Positions 20,781 through 32,532 of a stretch of DNA of 64,000 nt are shown piece after piece (the stretch's first letter is position 1; each line of letters starts with the position of its first letter). The notes below the pieces were generated by a model. The model saw only the letters and a list, made by a program, of their open reading frames with translations, searched no databases and was not told the DNA's origin. The stretch comes from Diphasiastrum complanatum (Eukaryota > Streptophyta > Lycopodiopsida > Lycopodiales > Lycopodiaceae). The stretch covers positions 36,388,954 through 36,452,953 of the forward strand of contig CM055096.1 in the NCBI GenBank assembly GCA_029204225.1, read 5' to 3'. The position numbers and the translations under genes are program-made.

Positions 20781-23700
20781 GATGATAGTCCTGTACACAG
20801 AAAGAACCAAGCGTGAGTGGAGTGTCTCGATAGAGACAGTGGTATCTGTCTCTGATCTCATAGTAAGCTGGACATAAGAAAATAAAGTGAAACTCATTCT
20901 CAACCTCCTGTAATGTACAGCACCGACAGATCTGTAATGGTCGTGGCATGTCTGTGTATCTGCCGGTCTCAATAGCGAACTGATGAGAAGAGACCCAAAG
21001 CTGGCCTATGCGGTAGCGCAGGCCAAAAGACAATGGCTGAGAGAGATAACTCGGTCTAACGGGAAGCCCTGAAGCATCTAAGTGAAGAAAGTGAATGTGG
21101 TAGAACTGAAGCTTAACCTGTGAAGGATCACGGTGAGACGAAACCATATGTATGTATGCTCTGTAGATCTGTCTGCGAATGAACGCATGAGTCCCATTGG
21201 GGAGGTCAGACATAGATAATCCCCAGCTATGTAGAAAGTCCGAAGCATACTGAAACCATGAAGACTTAGCCCGCTGCCCAGCCAAAGTGCGAGAAGATGT
21301 AAAATCCGCTACCACCGTATCTGGAGGAATCAAGCTCTGAGATTCTGTGAATGAATGTGATAATCCTGAAAATAGCCTTGACAAGGAGAAGCAAACTCCG
21401 CCAGAATAATCTCATGAGGAACGAACTGCTTGGCCTGAATCATCCGGCTAAGCATGTGAATCTGCAAACGCGAGATATCACTCCGAGTGTCTCTAGATAA
21501 ACCTGGGCACCATGTCTCTGCTGAGTATAGTGCCACTGGAGAAACAGTCGAAGAAAAGAGGCGACATCGTGTGTCTGGGTCATGCACATAATAAGTAGAG
21601 GAAAACCTCTCCATCTGAACAAGAGCAGAGCGCCCCTTGCGGAGCCTAGCCAATGCAGCTGGTCTAAACGAAAGCAATGGGCCAGAAAAGAGAACACGCA
21701 GGTATGTGTAAGACGCCACTATCTCTAGAGGCTGTCCATCAAAATAGGACATAGTGTCTCTCATATGCTGTGTTAAACACCATAACCTTAGTCTTACCAA
21801 TGTTCACCATTAGCCCCCATATCTGATAGAAGTATACAAGGCATCCAGATGTCGCTGAAGTCCTGTAGCTGAACTAGATAGTAAAACCACATCATTTGCA
21901 TAAAGAAGGATAGGGATAACAATATCTGCTAGAGGACAGCCATCCCCACCTTCTTCCCGAATGATCCGCTCAAGGTCGTCAATGTATAAAGCAAAAAGGG
22001 TGGGTGATAAAGGACATCCCTGCTTTACTCCGACCGTACTATGAATATATGAAGACCATCCATCTCCATCACGAAATCTGGCCAAAACTCTCTCATATAA
22101 TGTGATGATAGCAGCAATGATCTCCTGTGAGAATCCAAGGGATGCCAGACGCTGGAGCAGCAAGTCTCGCGGAACTGAATCAAATGCTTTGCGGAAGTCC
22201 ACAAAGCAGCAATAGACTCTCTGTTTTCTGAACTTCGCTGCCTCAATGATACATCTCAGTATGAATATCTGGTCTGTTGTGGAGTAGCCTGCTCTAAAAC
22301 CTGCCTGTCCCATAGCATATGACTCCTCTGTCTCTGTGTGAGTGCTGATGATAGACTGCATAACCGAACCATAGAGCTTAGTGGCTGATCATAATAGTAC
22401 GATAGTTGTCTACATGCAGAGGATCACCAGCCTTGAGTATAGGGTGCAAAAGGTTAGTGCACCAAGGTGTGGGAAGGCCAAAAATAACAGATTGGTTAAA
22501 AACGTAGGAGATGTATGGAGCAACAATATGGGCGATAGGTTTTAGAAAGTCCGTACTTGGAGAGTCAACATCAATGGCTTTATGGTTTTGGCCATTTTTG
22601 ATGGCGTTTTCAATCATGGACGGAGTGAAAAGGGTGAATTCTGATGGTCATGCTGAGAGAGAGATGGAAGGAGAGTCAATTGTATAAAGTTTTGCGGCAT
22701 AGTCAATCCAAGATTCAATGGCAATAGGAGTTGGCATACATGAGTTTTTAGAGAACATCTTCCAAAAGAAGGTGGAAGAAGATGAGTCCAAGGAATGGAT
22801 GAGTTTTTGCACCAAAGACTGAAAGTATGTGGACCTCTTTCGCAAAGTCATTCTATGGTATTCTCTTTGTTTAGATGCTAAGTTGTCGGGAGAATGATAT
22901 TGAGCGTGAACAACCTGCTTGTGTAGAGAGAGGCACTCATCATCATACCATCTATTGTAAGTGCATTTATGAGATGAAATTTTTTTGGAGGATATGCAGT
23001 ATTGGCTGAACAAAGAAGCGACTGAGATGAAAAGGCGGCTTGTTGGTCTACTGAAGATGAGAAGGGGAAATCGGCGAGCATTGTGGCCAGAGAGGAAGTG
23101 TAAGTAGGAAGACCAATTGGAGAGAAAGAAGGACGATGGCGATGTGTGGAATGCAGAGTCGTAACAGTACCAAGAGTAGCATGGCCAAGAGATAGGAGCA
23201 ATAGAGAGTGATCAGAGATGGTAGGGTGCATAATACGAAAAGTATGAAGAAACAGGATTAAGGCTGGTGAGCCAATGAAGTAGTCAACAACGCTGTGTCC
23301 ACCACCGTGCGGAGGGCAAGTAAAAACTGATGATGATGGCCATCGAGAAAGGCCATTCAAAATGGCTAAAGAGTGAGCTTCTGCAAGTCCAATCAACTGT
23401 TTTCCAAATGTGTAGCTGGGGTATTTGCATCCTGAGAGGTCCTGTCCAAACCCACATCCAAAACCAAAATATGTAAGAAATCACTATCTGCATGAAACTC
23501 TTTCTGCTGGGTGTTGGTGCGAGCATTAAATTCGCCTGCTACTAAAATAAGGCCCTGCTGTGCAAAGCTGGCTATATCATCGGAAAGAGCCTGGAAGGGG
23601 TCACCACCATAATCTGCAAAAGTTGATGTCTGAGGTGCAAAATAACAAATTGCTATAAAGAGATCTTGAGGTAGCCCTAAGAAGTGACCAAAAAACTGTA

Positions 23701-24031
23701 ACCAAATAGATTGCGGAAATGGATCACTTTTGAGTAGCTTAAAATGAGTACAAAAAACTTCCTTGGTAAGATATGCAACACCACCAGAGCCACATGTGGT
23801 TTTTCCTCTTACGAAAGGCCTGTACGCTGAATACCATGAGTAATCCTGAATAGCTGGAAGAGGTCGATACAGTGATTCACGAGTCTCCGCTAAGAGCAAA
23901 ATATCACATTTTTGTAAAAAGGAGTGAAAATCCCATGCCGAAGAAGATGAAAGCACACCGTTACAATTCCAAAAACCAATTTGTAATGGCTGAGGGGATC
24001 TTGGGTTGTTGTGCCTGGGATCTCCGATTTC
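20781..24031 (-). pseudogene. LINE ORF2 (EN-RT), broken, 3' end missing
   Basis: The minus strand from 24031 carries the endonuclease in frame with ORF1 after a single TAG: FWNCNG (catalytic Asn), AETRESLY (catalytic Glu), GEFNARTNT, GGHSVVDYFIGSP, SDHSLL. Then the RT: GQAGFRAGYSTTDQIFIL, FVDFRKAFDSVPR, GVKQGCPLSPTLFALYIDDL and YANDVVL (Asn in place of the first catalytic Asp of YADD). The C-terminal CCHC follows (CRCCTLQEVENEFHFIFLC, near 20940-20880). There are several frameshifts and stops. The PIP tail and 3' hairpin are absent: the copy ends at 20781 against another LINE. No ATG lies near the ORF2 start. Confidence 0.85.
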
Positions 24032-24985
24032 CTATTGTGAAATCTTATCGTAGAATTTAGGCTTGCCTTCAATAAAGACCACTCTTTGATTTCTAGCATT
24101 GGCCTCCTGAATGACCAATTTCCTCGCTTGCCATTGTGTGTGTGTGTTAGATCTTCATCCATAAAAATAAAAGGTCCTTTGAGCTTGGCTCGAAGGCGTA
24201 AAGTAGCATTGCGTTGTTCAATGGAGCGAAACTTTATGAATAAGACCTTATCATCAAATTTGCTCCGCCAAGCAGTGTCAAATCCCTCCATATTATGTGC
24301 AAGTTTAGATACAAGAAGGTCTTTTGCCTCATCAAGTGCCTTGTTTCCATTAGGGATTCCCCTAACTCGTATATTAAGAGTCTTCTTGGCTCTTCTCTCT
24401 TGTTCTGTAAAAACATTCTCTAAGGTAGAATTCACTAACGAAGGCTGAACTTGGTTAGAGGAATTACCAACTTGCTTAAGACATGAAGCCCAAGTATGAG
24501 TGTCTTCCAATTCCTTTGCCAAAGATGAGATTCTACTTTCCACATCTTGCTATGAATGAGTATCCTGTATCCCTTTCTCTTTCGTCATGTCGATATTGCT
24601 TTGCAAATCCTTATTTTGAAGACTGACCTTGGTAAGTTCTCCATGAAGTGTTTGATTTTGTAGCTGCAATTTTCTGATAAATTGAAACACTTCTTTGAAC
24701 TGGTGTTGTAAGTAGCTGTTGAGAGATTCAAAGTCGGATAAGTTGCTAGGTTGTAATTGTTCAACAGGGATATGATAAGCAAGGCAGGAATTTGTTGAGA
24801 TAATATTGGAACCGGCGTATTGGCAATGTCTTGCAATGGAGAATGAGGTGATGAGAAAGACAGACCGGTAAATGAAGGGAAAGAGCCAGCGATGGCTGAC
24901 TGGCCATCAGAAGCCTGGTCAAGAAAAGCATGGGAAGAGGGGGGGTGAAGTGGCCCCATCACGTTTGGTAGAGGCCAGGGGTCAG
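24032..24985 (-). pseudogene. LINE ORF1 (nucleic-acid-binding protein), frameshifted
   Basis: It starts at an ATG at 24962 with a Pro/Ser-rich head, shifts frame near 24560, then reads through a coiled-coil-like segment (ISSLAKELEDTHTW). Next is an RRM-like domain, NIRVRGIPNGNKALDEAKDL and FDTAWRSKFDDKVLFIKF, and basic RNxxLRLRAKLKGPFIFMDEDLT. A further slip in an (AC)n run separates it from its last 35 codons. It ends at TAG 24032-24034 in the context CAA-TAG-GAA-ATC. Family role: binds LINE RNA as a trimeric or oligomeric chaperone. The right edge abuts the 3' tail of the next LINE. Confidence 0.75.
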
Positions 24986-25011
24986 ACCTGGGTGTGGACA
25001 GGAATGGACAG

Positions 25012-25073
<62 letters not shown>

Positions 25074-25110
25074 TTAATGTCTTTTCCATGCCAAAAGGCA
25101 TAGAAGACAA
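25012..25110 (-). repeat. LINE 3' hairpin and (CT)n tail
   Basis: On the + strand: about 58 bp of (GA)n, TTTATTAATGTCTTTTC, then CATGCCAAAAGGCAT and AGAAGAC. On the element strand this is GTCTT...hairpin...AAAAGACATTAATAAA and a (CT)n tail in place of poly(A). Confidence 0.85.
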
Positions 25111-27573
25111 AAAGTACTGTCAAGTATGTGGTAACCATGAGAGCCTCTAAAGCGTCTCCAAAGCTGTAATAAAGATAACGTCTAGTACAAACTAAGCTAA
25201 GTAGATAATTGAGAAAGCCTGTGCATGAAAGTCAAGTGTGTCCATGTCCAGATGTCAGGTCTGTGCTGGTGCTGTAGAAGGATGTAATGCGAGCTGTAAC
25301 ATCGGGAAGCACTGGGGCTCGCTGGCGTCGTCTATTGACCATGTGTAGTGTGTCTTTGTGTAGGAGGTCTGGTGGGACGTGTAACTCTCATGGTTGCCTG
25401 AGGCTGGGTGGTGCATCGTCTCTTCGTCCTGGGAATGTCGTCGTAATTACTGTCAGTCATGTCTGTATCAGGACGTGGTCTCCTTCGTGAGAAGAAGGAT
25501 GTAATCTGAGACTGTGTGCCTGGATAAGCATGCTGAGCTGATTGGCATGGGTCCTGTCGCAGGAGGGACATTCACGTATCATAAGTGCCACACAACGGGG
25601 GTCCTCGTATGAGATAAGGGACCGTAGTGTAGCTGGTGTTTGACGAAAAAGGCAATGATATCGTCCTCTGATCTCGTAGTAAACTGGACATGTGAATAAG
25701 AAATGCTTCTCTGACTCGACCATAGATAATGAGCGCAACTGGCAAATCCGCTCCTCCTGTGGGGTGCCCTGGAAGCGTCCAGTCTCAATAGCTAACTGGT
25801 GTGAAGATAATCATAACTGGCCCAATAAAAATCGAAGCCCATGAGATAGTCCCGAGGTGAGATAGCAAGGCAAAACCGGAAGTCCCCCTGTGTCTAGCTC
25901 CAGGAATTGTGTCCTATAATAGTCGTGTTTGACCTTGAGCGGTCCGTGTCATGTCCCTCTATGATATGCTCTATAAAGAAAGCATTTGATATACTCATGG
26001 GTGCCCGATGGAAGATCTGTGATGGATATGCCAAGTGTGTCTAGTATCTGGGAGGCCTGAGAGAACCATGATAGTCAATGCCCCTAGTCATGAAGGTGTC
26101 ATGATGAGGCAAGTGCCGTCTGTATGTATCTCTGCTCATCTGTGGGTAGCATCATGATACGCTGAATATACAGGATAAGCTGGAAGATGGCGGACAACTG
26201 TATGGGTGGAACCGCGAACTCTGTCAGTATAATCTGATGTGGGGCAGACGGCTTAGCCCATATCATCCGAGATAGCATGAGAACCTACAGTCATGAAATA
26301 CTGGCCCAATCAGATGATGTAAGACTCGTACACCATACCTCTGCTGCATATTGGGCGGTGGGGGTGACGAGAATATCAAAAAGCTGACATTTACTCGGGG
26401 CATCCCGAATAAATCGTCTGAAACATAAATGCTCTAGCTTGACAAGGGAGGCGTGCACCTTCCCAAGCCTGGCAGAAGCTGCCTGTCGCATACCAAATAT
26501 AGGGCTTGTAAAAAGTACGCCAAGGTAAGTGTAAGAAGATACAACCTCCAAGGGCTGCCTATCAAAGATGAGTGTCTGGCGCTGCATAAAAGCTCTCGAT
26601 GTGTTGAAAACCATAACTTTGGTTTTCAATATGTTAACACCCATCTATTGCAGAAGGCATGAAGACTGTCGAACTGTCGCTGTAATCCCTCTTTGGTAGG
26701 AGATACGAGAACCACGTCATCAGCATATAAAAGTATGGCAATCAAGATACCACCAATGACTCTCTCAAGCTCATCGATATATAGCCCAAACATGGTTGGA
26801 GATAGAGAACAACCCTGTTTCACGCCAATGGTACTCCAAATGTGATCTGAGATGCTGATGTCACTCCGAAAACAGCCAAGGACTCTCTCGTAGAGTGCTA
26901 TCACTGCCAAGATCGTGTCAGTAGAAAATCCAAGATCACGTAGCCGCTATATGAGAAGGGATAGTGGAACAGAGTCGAAGACTTTCCTGAAGTCAACAAA
27001 ACAACAGTAGATCCGCTCTTTCCTGTGTCTGGCCTCTTCGATAATGGTCCGAAGGGTGAAGACGTGATCTGTGGTGGAGTAGTGTGCTCTGAAACCCGCC
27101 TGGCCCAGCATGTAATCTTCTAGATTCTGCCTCAGAGCTGACTGCTGATTGGAGGATGGTGCCATATAGCTTAGCAATGATATGCCCAACCATAATGGTG
27201 CGATAATTACCAGGGTCCATGGGATCACCAGTTTTGTGAATGGGATGGATAATTGAGCAAAGTGGCTAGGGTAGGTGATAGTGTGTCTGCAACATGGATA
27301 AGGAGTTCGGATTCGAGGTCATCAATATCGCGGGTGCGACGGGTTTTCAGTCTATTGATGGCCGTTAGGACCATGTCTGAGGTGAAGAAAGTGAAAGTGG
27401 TCGGCCGGGGCTCTCGTGTGTCTCATAAAAAAAAGTATGTCTTTGTCTGTGATGAAATCGGAAAGATCTCCGGCCGTGGATGATAAGTGTATGCCATTAC
27501 AATTCCATATTCCTAGATGTAGGTGGTGTGGAAGGGGTCCCGGGATGCGCCCATGCCCGGGTACCCCAATTTC
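25111..27573 (-). pseudogene. LINE ORF2 with endonuclease deleted
   Basis: After the ORF1 TAG the same frame reads GIWNCNGIHLSS and reaches the ETHES catalytic block at about 27425. It then jumps directly to the EN-RT linker (FFTSDMVLTAI near 27390), so most of the endonuclease is deleted. The RT follows: FRAHYSTTDHVFTLR, FVDFRKVFDSVP, IGVKQGCSLSPTMFGLYIDEL and YADDVVL, with a broken CCHC near 25740-25690. The C-terminus keeps QSQITSFFSRRR (25491-25514) and a distal ARITSFYS (about 25271-25293). It is adjacent to the copy at 20781-24985 on its left and to the copy at 28732 on its right. Confidence 0.8.
25491..25514 (-). other. PIP-box motif of LINE ORF2
   Basis: QSQITSFF followed by SRRR: a full match to the PCNA-interacting consensus, near the end of ORF2. 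Confidence 0.6.
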
Positions 27574-28729
27574 CTATAGGCTGTTTCCGGATGCAGTACC
27601 ATCGAGGTACCGAACAGCTCCATCTCGATAGATCACCCTTCTTCAGGTAGCTTTGGCGGTTTGGAATGGTTGACGTCTTTCTTCAACTTGGATATAGGTA
27701 AGGTCATCATCCATGAAGATTTTGGTGCTTTTCAATTTGGCTCTTTGTTGCCAGGTTTCTTTACGATACGTATGTGACATAAAGCGGAGGATCAAAGTAG
27801 TGGTGTCCTTCTTAGTGCGCCATGCTGTATACAAACCACTTGCATTATGTCCTAGGGTAGTACATAAAAATCTTTTTGCTTCTTCTATGGCGTTTTGGGT
27901 GTCAGCGATGCCTCGTACCCTGATATTGAGAGCCTTGGAATCTCGAAGTTTTTCTTCCGTAAGAGTAGTGGAAATGAATGATGAGAAGGGGGCAGACTTA
28001 CTTCCGCCATCGGCTGTCCAAGGTGGGCTTGTACTTTTGTCCTTAGTGAGGATGGAAGCCCATGATTGGTCGATTCTTTGTGTTGACTCAGCTGCTGTTC
28101 CAGATCTTGTAGCTTTGTCATTGTCTCTTTTTGCGGCTGGGAAACATGTTTGTTATCCATCTCTGTCTGAAGCTGTTGGCTCTCTGTACGTAAGTGGATG
28201 ACTTCCAATTTCAAGGCTTGGACGTCTGCTGTCAGTTCTTTCAGTTGGTAGGCTAGGAAATTTTCAAAAGATTTGGAGCTAGTGTAGTCGGCATGAGATA
28301 AGAAGGGCGTGTCTGGATCTGCGATGGTAGAGATGGGAGTGGAGGGGACAGGGGGTGAAGGAGGGCCAGAGTGGGAGGCGTGAAGAGAGAGAGAGGGGGG
28401 GTGTTGCGCAACAGTAGGAGGGTGGGCGACAAGTTGGCCAGCAGGAGGTTGGGCACCAGGTGGAGCAGAATATGGAGCAGGTGGGGTGGCAGCAGGTGGA
28501 GCAGCAGACGGAGCGGCGGGTAAGGCGGCAACAAGTGGAGCGGCAGCAGGTGGAGCTGCGGGTAGGGCAGTAGGTGGAGCTGCGGGTAGGCTATAGATTC
28601 TTTACTTTTTGGAGCTTGTAAGGGTTGTAGTTTTTCTTGCCATAGAGGTGGAGGGGGGGGCGATGGAGGAGGGGGGAGGGGAGCTCAGATCTCCATGGAG
28701 CAGCGATGGAGGAGGAGCAGCGATGAGGA

Positions 28730-28730
<1 letters not shown>
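27574..28730 (-). pseudogene. LINE ORF1, broken, with Ala/Pro/Leu-rich head
   Basis: The end (27834-27577) encodes the RRM tail and basic region: TAWRTKKDTTTLILRF, RAKLKSTKIFMDDDLTYIQV and RRVIYRDGAV. A TGA at 27640-27642 interrupts it, and it ends at TAG 27574-27576 (context TAG-GAA-ATT-GGG). 28214-27885 holds a Gln/Glu-rich coiled-coil segment. 28400-28590 on the + strand is a GC-rich imperfect repeat (GGTGGAGC(A/T)GCGGG units). The right edge meets the (GA)n of the next copy. Confidence 0.65.
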
Positions 28731-28731
<1 letters not shown>

Positions 28732-28798
<67 letters not shown>

Positions 28799-28838
28799 TT
28801 TATTAATGTCTTTTCCATGCCAAAAGGCATATAAGACT
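28732..28838 (-). repeat. LINE 3' hairpin and (CT)n tail
   Basis: (GA)n of about 60 bp, AAAGCTTTATTAATGTCTTTT, then CATGCCAAAAGGCAT and ATAAGAC on the + strand. Confidence 0.85.
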
Positions 28839-31700
28839 AGTAAATGTACATGTCAAGTTTGTGGTAACAATGGGAGTGTATGAAACGTCTCCAAAACGAT
28901 AACAGAAATAACAAATCTAAAGCTATGAACTGAAATAGATGTGATGATATATGAAACATGTGGGAGCATGTATACTGCTAAAAGTCATGAGTGGGGTATG
29001 ACACTATCATCCAATCCTGTCCTGCTGATGCTATAAAAGGATGTAATACGGGCCGCATGGAGGGCCATTGGTGGTCGCTAACGTCGTCTAGGAGGGTGAA
29101 GAAGTCTCCTCGTGATAAGTCGAGTAGCTCGTGCTGCAACATGGCTATGTGTGGGACACTGTCTCCGATCTCTATGGGCAGGTAAGTCATCATCCCCATC
29201 ATCATCATCATCAAATACTAGGTCTCGTCCTCTCCTCCTGGAGAAGAAAGAAGTGCTCTGAGGCTGAGAAACATGACTCTGCTGGGCTGTCTGACACATG
29301 TCCTGTCGCAATATAAACATCTCTCGTATCATGAGTGCAACGCATCGGGAGTCCTTATAGGCTAGGAGGGATCGTAGGGTGATAGGTGTGTCATGGAACA
29401 AATAGTGGTATCTCCCTCTGATCTCGTAATATGTCGGGCACCTAAAGATAAAGTGCTCCTCTGACTCCACCTCATCCAAGGAGCATAAGTGACAAATCCA
29501 CTCCTCTCTCGGGATACCTTGGAATCTCCCAGTCTCAATAGCCAATTGATGTGATGATACGCGGAGCTGTCCCAATGTAAATATGAAGCAGTATGATAAC
29601 CCTGAGTCCAAATAGTGTGGCAAAATTGGGAACCCTGCTATGTCAAGCTCAATAAAGTGAGTCTAGTAATAGTTGGATTTAACCCCACGCTGTCGCCTCC
29701 TAGTACGATCGAGATATGCCCGATATAAGACGCGCCTGGTATACTGATGAGTACCTGAGGGGACCTCTGTAATGGAGATACCAAATGACTCGGAGGAAAT
29801 GGGATGCCTGGGAGAACCACGACAGTCGCCACAACAGTCGATAGCCCTGGTCATGAAGTGAGTGTGAGGAAACAAGTGCTGTATGTGTATATCTCGTATC
29901 TGCATATCTGCATTGGGTAGAGCCTGGACTCTCTGAATATATGCGATAAGCTGTAAAGCGGCATCTATCTGAATGGGTGGAACGACAAACTCTGCAAGAA
30001 GGATCTCATGTGGAACCGAGGGCTTCGCCCGAATCATACGAGCTAACATGGTGGTCTGTATTCGTGAAATGCTGGCCCAGTGTGATGAAGAGAGACAAGT
30101 ACACCATGTCTCTGCTGCATGCATGGCACTGGGGGTGACAATGGTATCAAAAAGTCTACACTTACTGCGAGCATCTCGGATGAGCTTCCTGAAGCAGAAC
30201 CGCTCAAGCTGAACAAGAGAGGAGTGCCCCTTCCCAAGCCGGGTAGTGGCAGCCTGTCGCATGCTGAAGGTAGGACCAGAAAAGAGTATCTCCAAATAAG
30301 TGTTAGAGGAAACTACCTCTAAGGCCTGTCCATCTAGGGTGAGCTCCTGGCACTGCATGAAAGGTCGAGAAGCGTTGAAGACCATAACCTTGGTCTTCGC
30401 AGTGTTCACCCCCAATCCCCATCTGGTACAAAATCCTTGTAAACAATTCAGCTGCCTCTGTAATCCCTCTCTGGTCGGGGATACTAGTACCACATCATCC
30501 GCATAGAAGAGAATAACAATCAGAATGGTGCCAAGTCTACATCCATCCCCGCCACACTTTGAGATGACTCACTCTAACTCATCATGTACAATCCAAAGAG
30601 AACCGGTGAAAGAGAACATCCCTGTTTCACCCCAATGGTGCTCCAAATGTGATCAGATAGGCCACTGTCATGTCGGAAACATCCCAAGACCTTCTCATAA
30701 AGAGCCATCACTGCTAGAACAATATTTGTGGAGAAACCAAGGTCACGAAGTCTGTGAATGAGTAGGGAGCGTGGTACAGAATCAAAGGCTTTCTTGAAGT
30801 CCATAAAACAACAATAAACCCTCTCTTCCCAGTACTTAGCTTCCTCAATCAAAGCTCGGAGTGTGAAGATATGGTCAGTGGTAGAATAATGAGATCTAAA
30901 ACTTGTCTGCCCCAATGCATGTAATCTCCTGTTTTCCACCTCTGATCTCACTGCAGACTGGAGTATGGTGCCATAGAGCTTCGTGAGAGCATGCCCAATC
31001 ATGATGGTGCGGTAATTACCAGGAATCATGGGATCACCATTTTTATGAATAGGATGGATGATGTTGTGCACCAGGATGAAGGGAAGCCAGAAACAACGCG
31101 GAATTGAGGAGAGTAGCTAGTGTGGGAGCAAGGAGGTCGGAAGCATGGGTTAGGAGTTCAGATTCGAGGTCTTCAATATCTCTTGCCTTATGGGACTTCA
31201 TTCTCTTGATGATCGCAAGTACCATGTCAGAGGTGAAGAAGGTGAACTCTGAAGGGCGTGGAGAGATAGAGATGGGTGTGTCCGTGGGTATGGTATATAG
31301 GCTGGTAGCGTAGTCGGTCCATATGCGGAGGTCATCTAGGAGAGGTGGTGGAGCACGAGGGATAAATTCATGCCAAAAGGCGCCTGAAGAGGAACTGAAG
31401 AGAAGGTCAACAAGACGCTTTCCTTCAGAGTCATCATAGGCACGCTTTTTCCAGCGGAGTGTGCCATGACGAGCGTCTGGCGGAGCGGAGGAGGTGAGGA
31501 TCATGAGTACGGGCATGGTTGACAAGGTGATGGAGAGAGCGACATTCGACATCATACCACGGGGGGTGTAGAGGCCGTAGCGATGAGGAACGTGTGCATC
31601 TGCCTTTATAGGGCTTAGATGGAAAAACTAGGGAAGCAGCGGTATGAAGAGAGGTGCTAAGGAAGGCAGCTTGAGTCTCGACTGTACTATCTGTGGAAAG
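28839..31700 (-). pseudogene. LINE ORF2, 5' truncated (EN-RT linker, RT, CCHC, tail)
   Basis: The minus strand from 31700 holds the linker (KKRAYDDSEGKRLVDLL, FFTSDMVLAIIKRMKSHK), the RT start (NYRTIMIGHALTKLYGTIL) and RT core (FMDFKKAFDSVPR, GVKQGCSLSPVLFGLY). Next come post-RT blocks (MLARMIRAKPSVPHEILLAEF) and a CCHC motif CHLCSLDEVESEEHFIFRC (near 29490-29435). The tail has QPQSTSFFSRRR (the Ile of the PIP box is Ser here), an Asp-rich run, and a distal ARITSFYS that follows an in-frame TAG. The endonuclease is missing. The left side of a hAT remnant starts at about 31704. Confidence 0.8.
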
Positions 31701-31703
31701 GAA

Positions 31704-32068
31704 TGGAGTTTGTGGCTAGTAGTGTTTATGGCTCAACTTTCCGTGTAGTGTGGATGCTAGTGGCCTCACTGAAATTGGAGAATACCTTTATCAACACCTA
31801 AAGAAAGTCATTGATAATGTGGGGGTTGCAAAGTGTTGTATAGGTTGTCATGGATAATGCCTTCAATCGTATGTTGAAGGAAGAGTTTTCCAAGATCCTT
31901 TTCACCTTGACCTATTGTTTGAGGACATGGGCAGTTTGGATTGGGTTGATCCTATTCTTCAAACAACACATAAGATCGTCACATTTATTGCTTTTCGTTC
32001 TGGACTGTTGGCCTTGTTTCGTAAGTTGAGCTCTTACGAGCTTATAAAACTTTTTGAAACTAGGTTTG
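31704..32068 (+). pseudogene. hAT transposase remnant, DUF659-like part
   Basis: The + strand, with frameshifts, encodes SVDASGLTEIGEYLYQHLKK, then VVMDNAFNRMLKEEF and LLFEDMGSLDWVDPILQTTH, followed by KIVTFIAFRSGLLALFRKL and LIKLFETRF. These correspond to the DUF659 catalytic region of plant hAT-type transposases (SVDAS, VVTDNA, LEDIGKLDWI and KxTRF blocks). It stops at the GTTTG target site of the Gypsy insertion and resumes after it at 36703. Sense to the host gene. Confidence 0.7.
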
Positions 32069-32486
32069 AGTTACGAATAGAGCCACAGCTGATCTAGAAT
32101 TAAGCTATGAAAGCATCACATAAGCAAGACTTAACCCTAGAAAGCAGGAAAGAGAGAGATTAAGGAGGCTAAAGAGAGAGATCAATATCATCACCTGAAT
32201 GACAAATGACACAGTTTCCCTAGTTATAGCCAAGAGGAAGCCCTAAAAGGAAGCTTCCAGTGGCTAGGGCCCAACTGGGAGGGATAATAGTGCGCCCTCC
32301 AAGAAGGCCCCCACTCTCCAGTAATATGTCCAAATGGCCTAATAATGAATAATAAGGCCAAAGGCCAACCATATAGTCTGAATGTCACTAATGAATAAAG
32401 AAGGACCCAAGGCCTGCTTATGCATAAAGTAAAGTAACTGTAAATGTAAATGGACGCGGCGAATGTAATGAGCCGAGTCCATAACT
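32069..32486 (-). repeat. 3' LTR of Gypsy (418 bp)
   Basis: Preceded on the element strand by the purine-rich CGGGGAG. Its outer edge touches the GTTTG duplication. Confidence 0.92.
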
Positions 32487-32532
32487 CTCCCCGACACAAA
32501 AAAAAGACCCAACTGCCGAAAAGATAACTGGA

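Noticed and set aside
24960-25015. Possible independent gene (MMGPLHPPSSH...) at the right edge of a LINE
   Set aside because: It is the Pro/Ser-rich head of the LINE ORF1, continuing after a frameshift into the RRM part.
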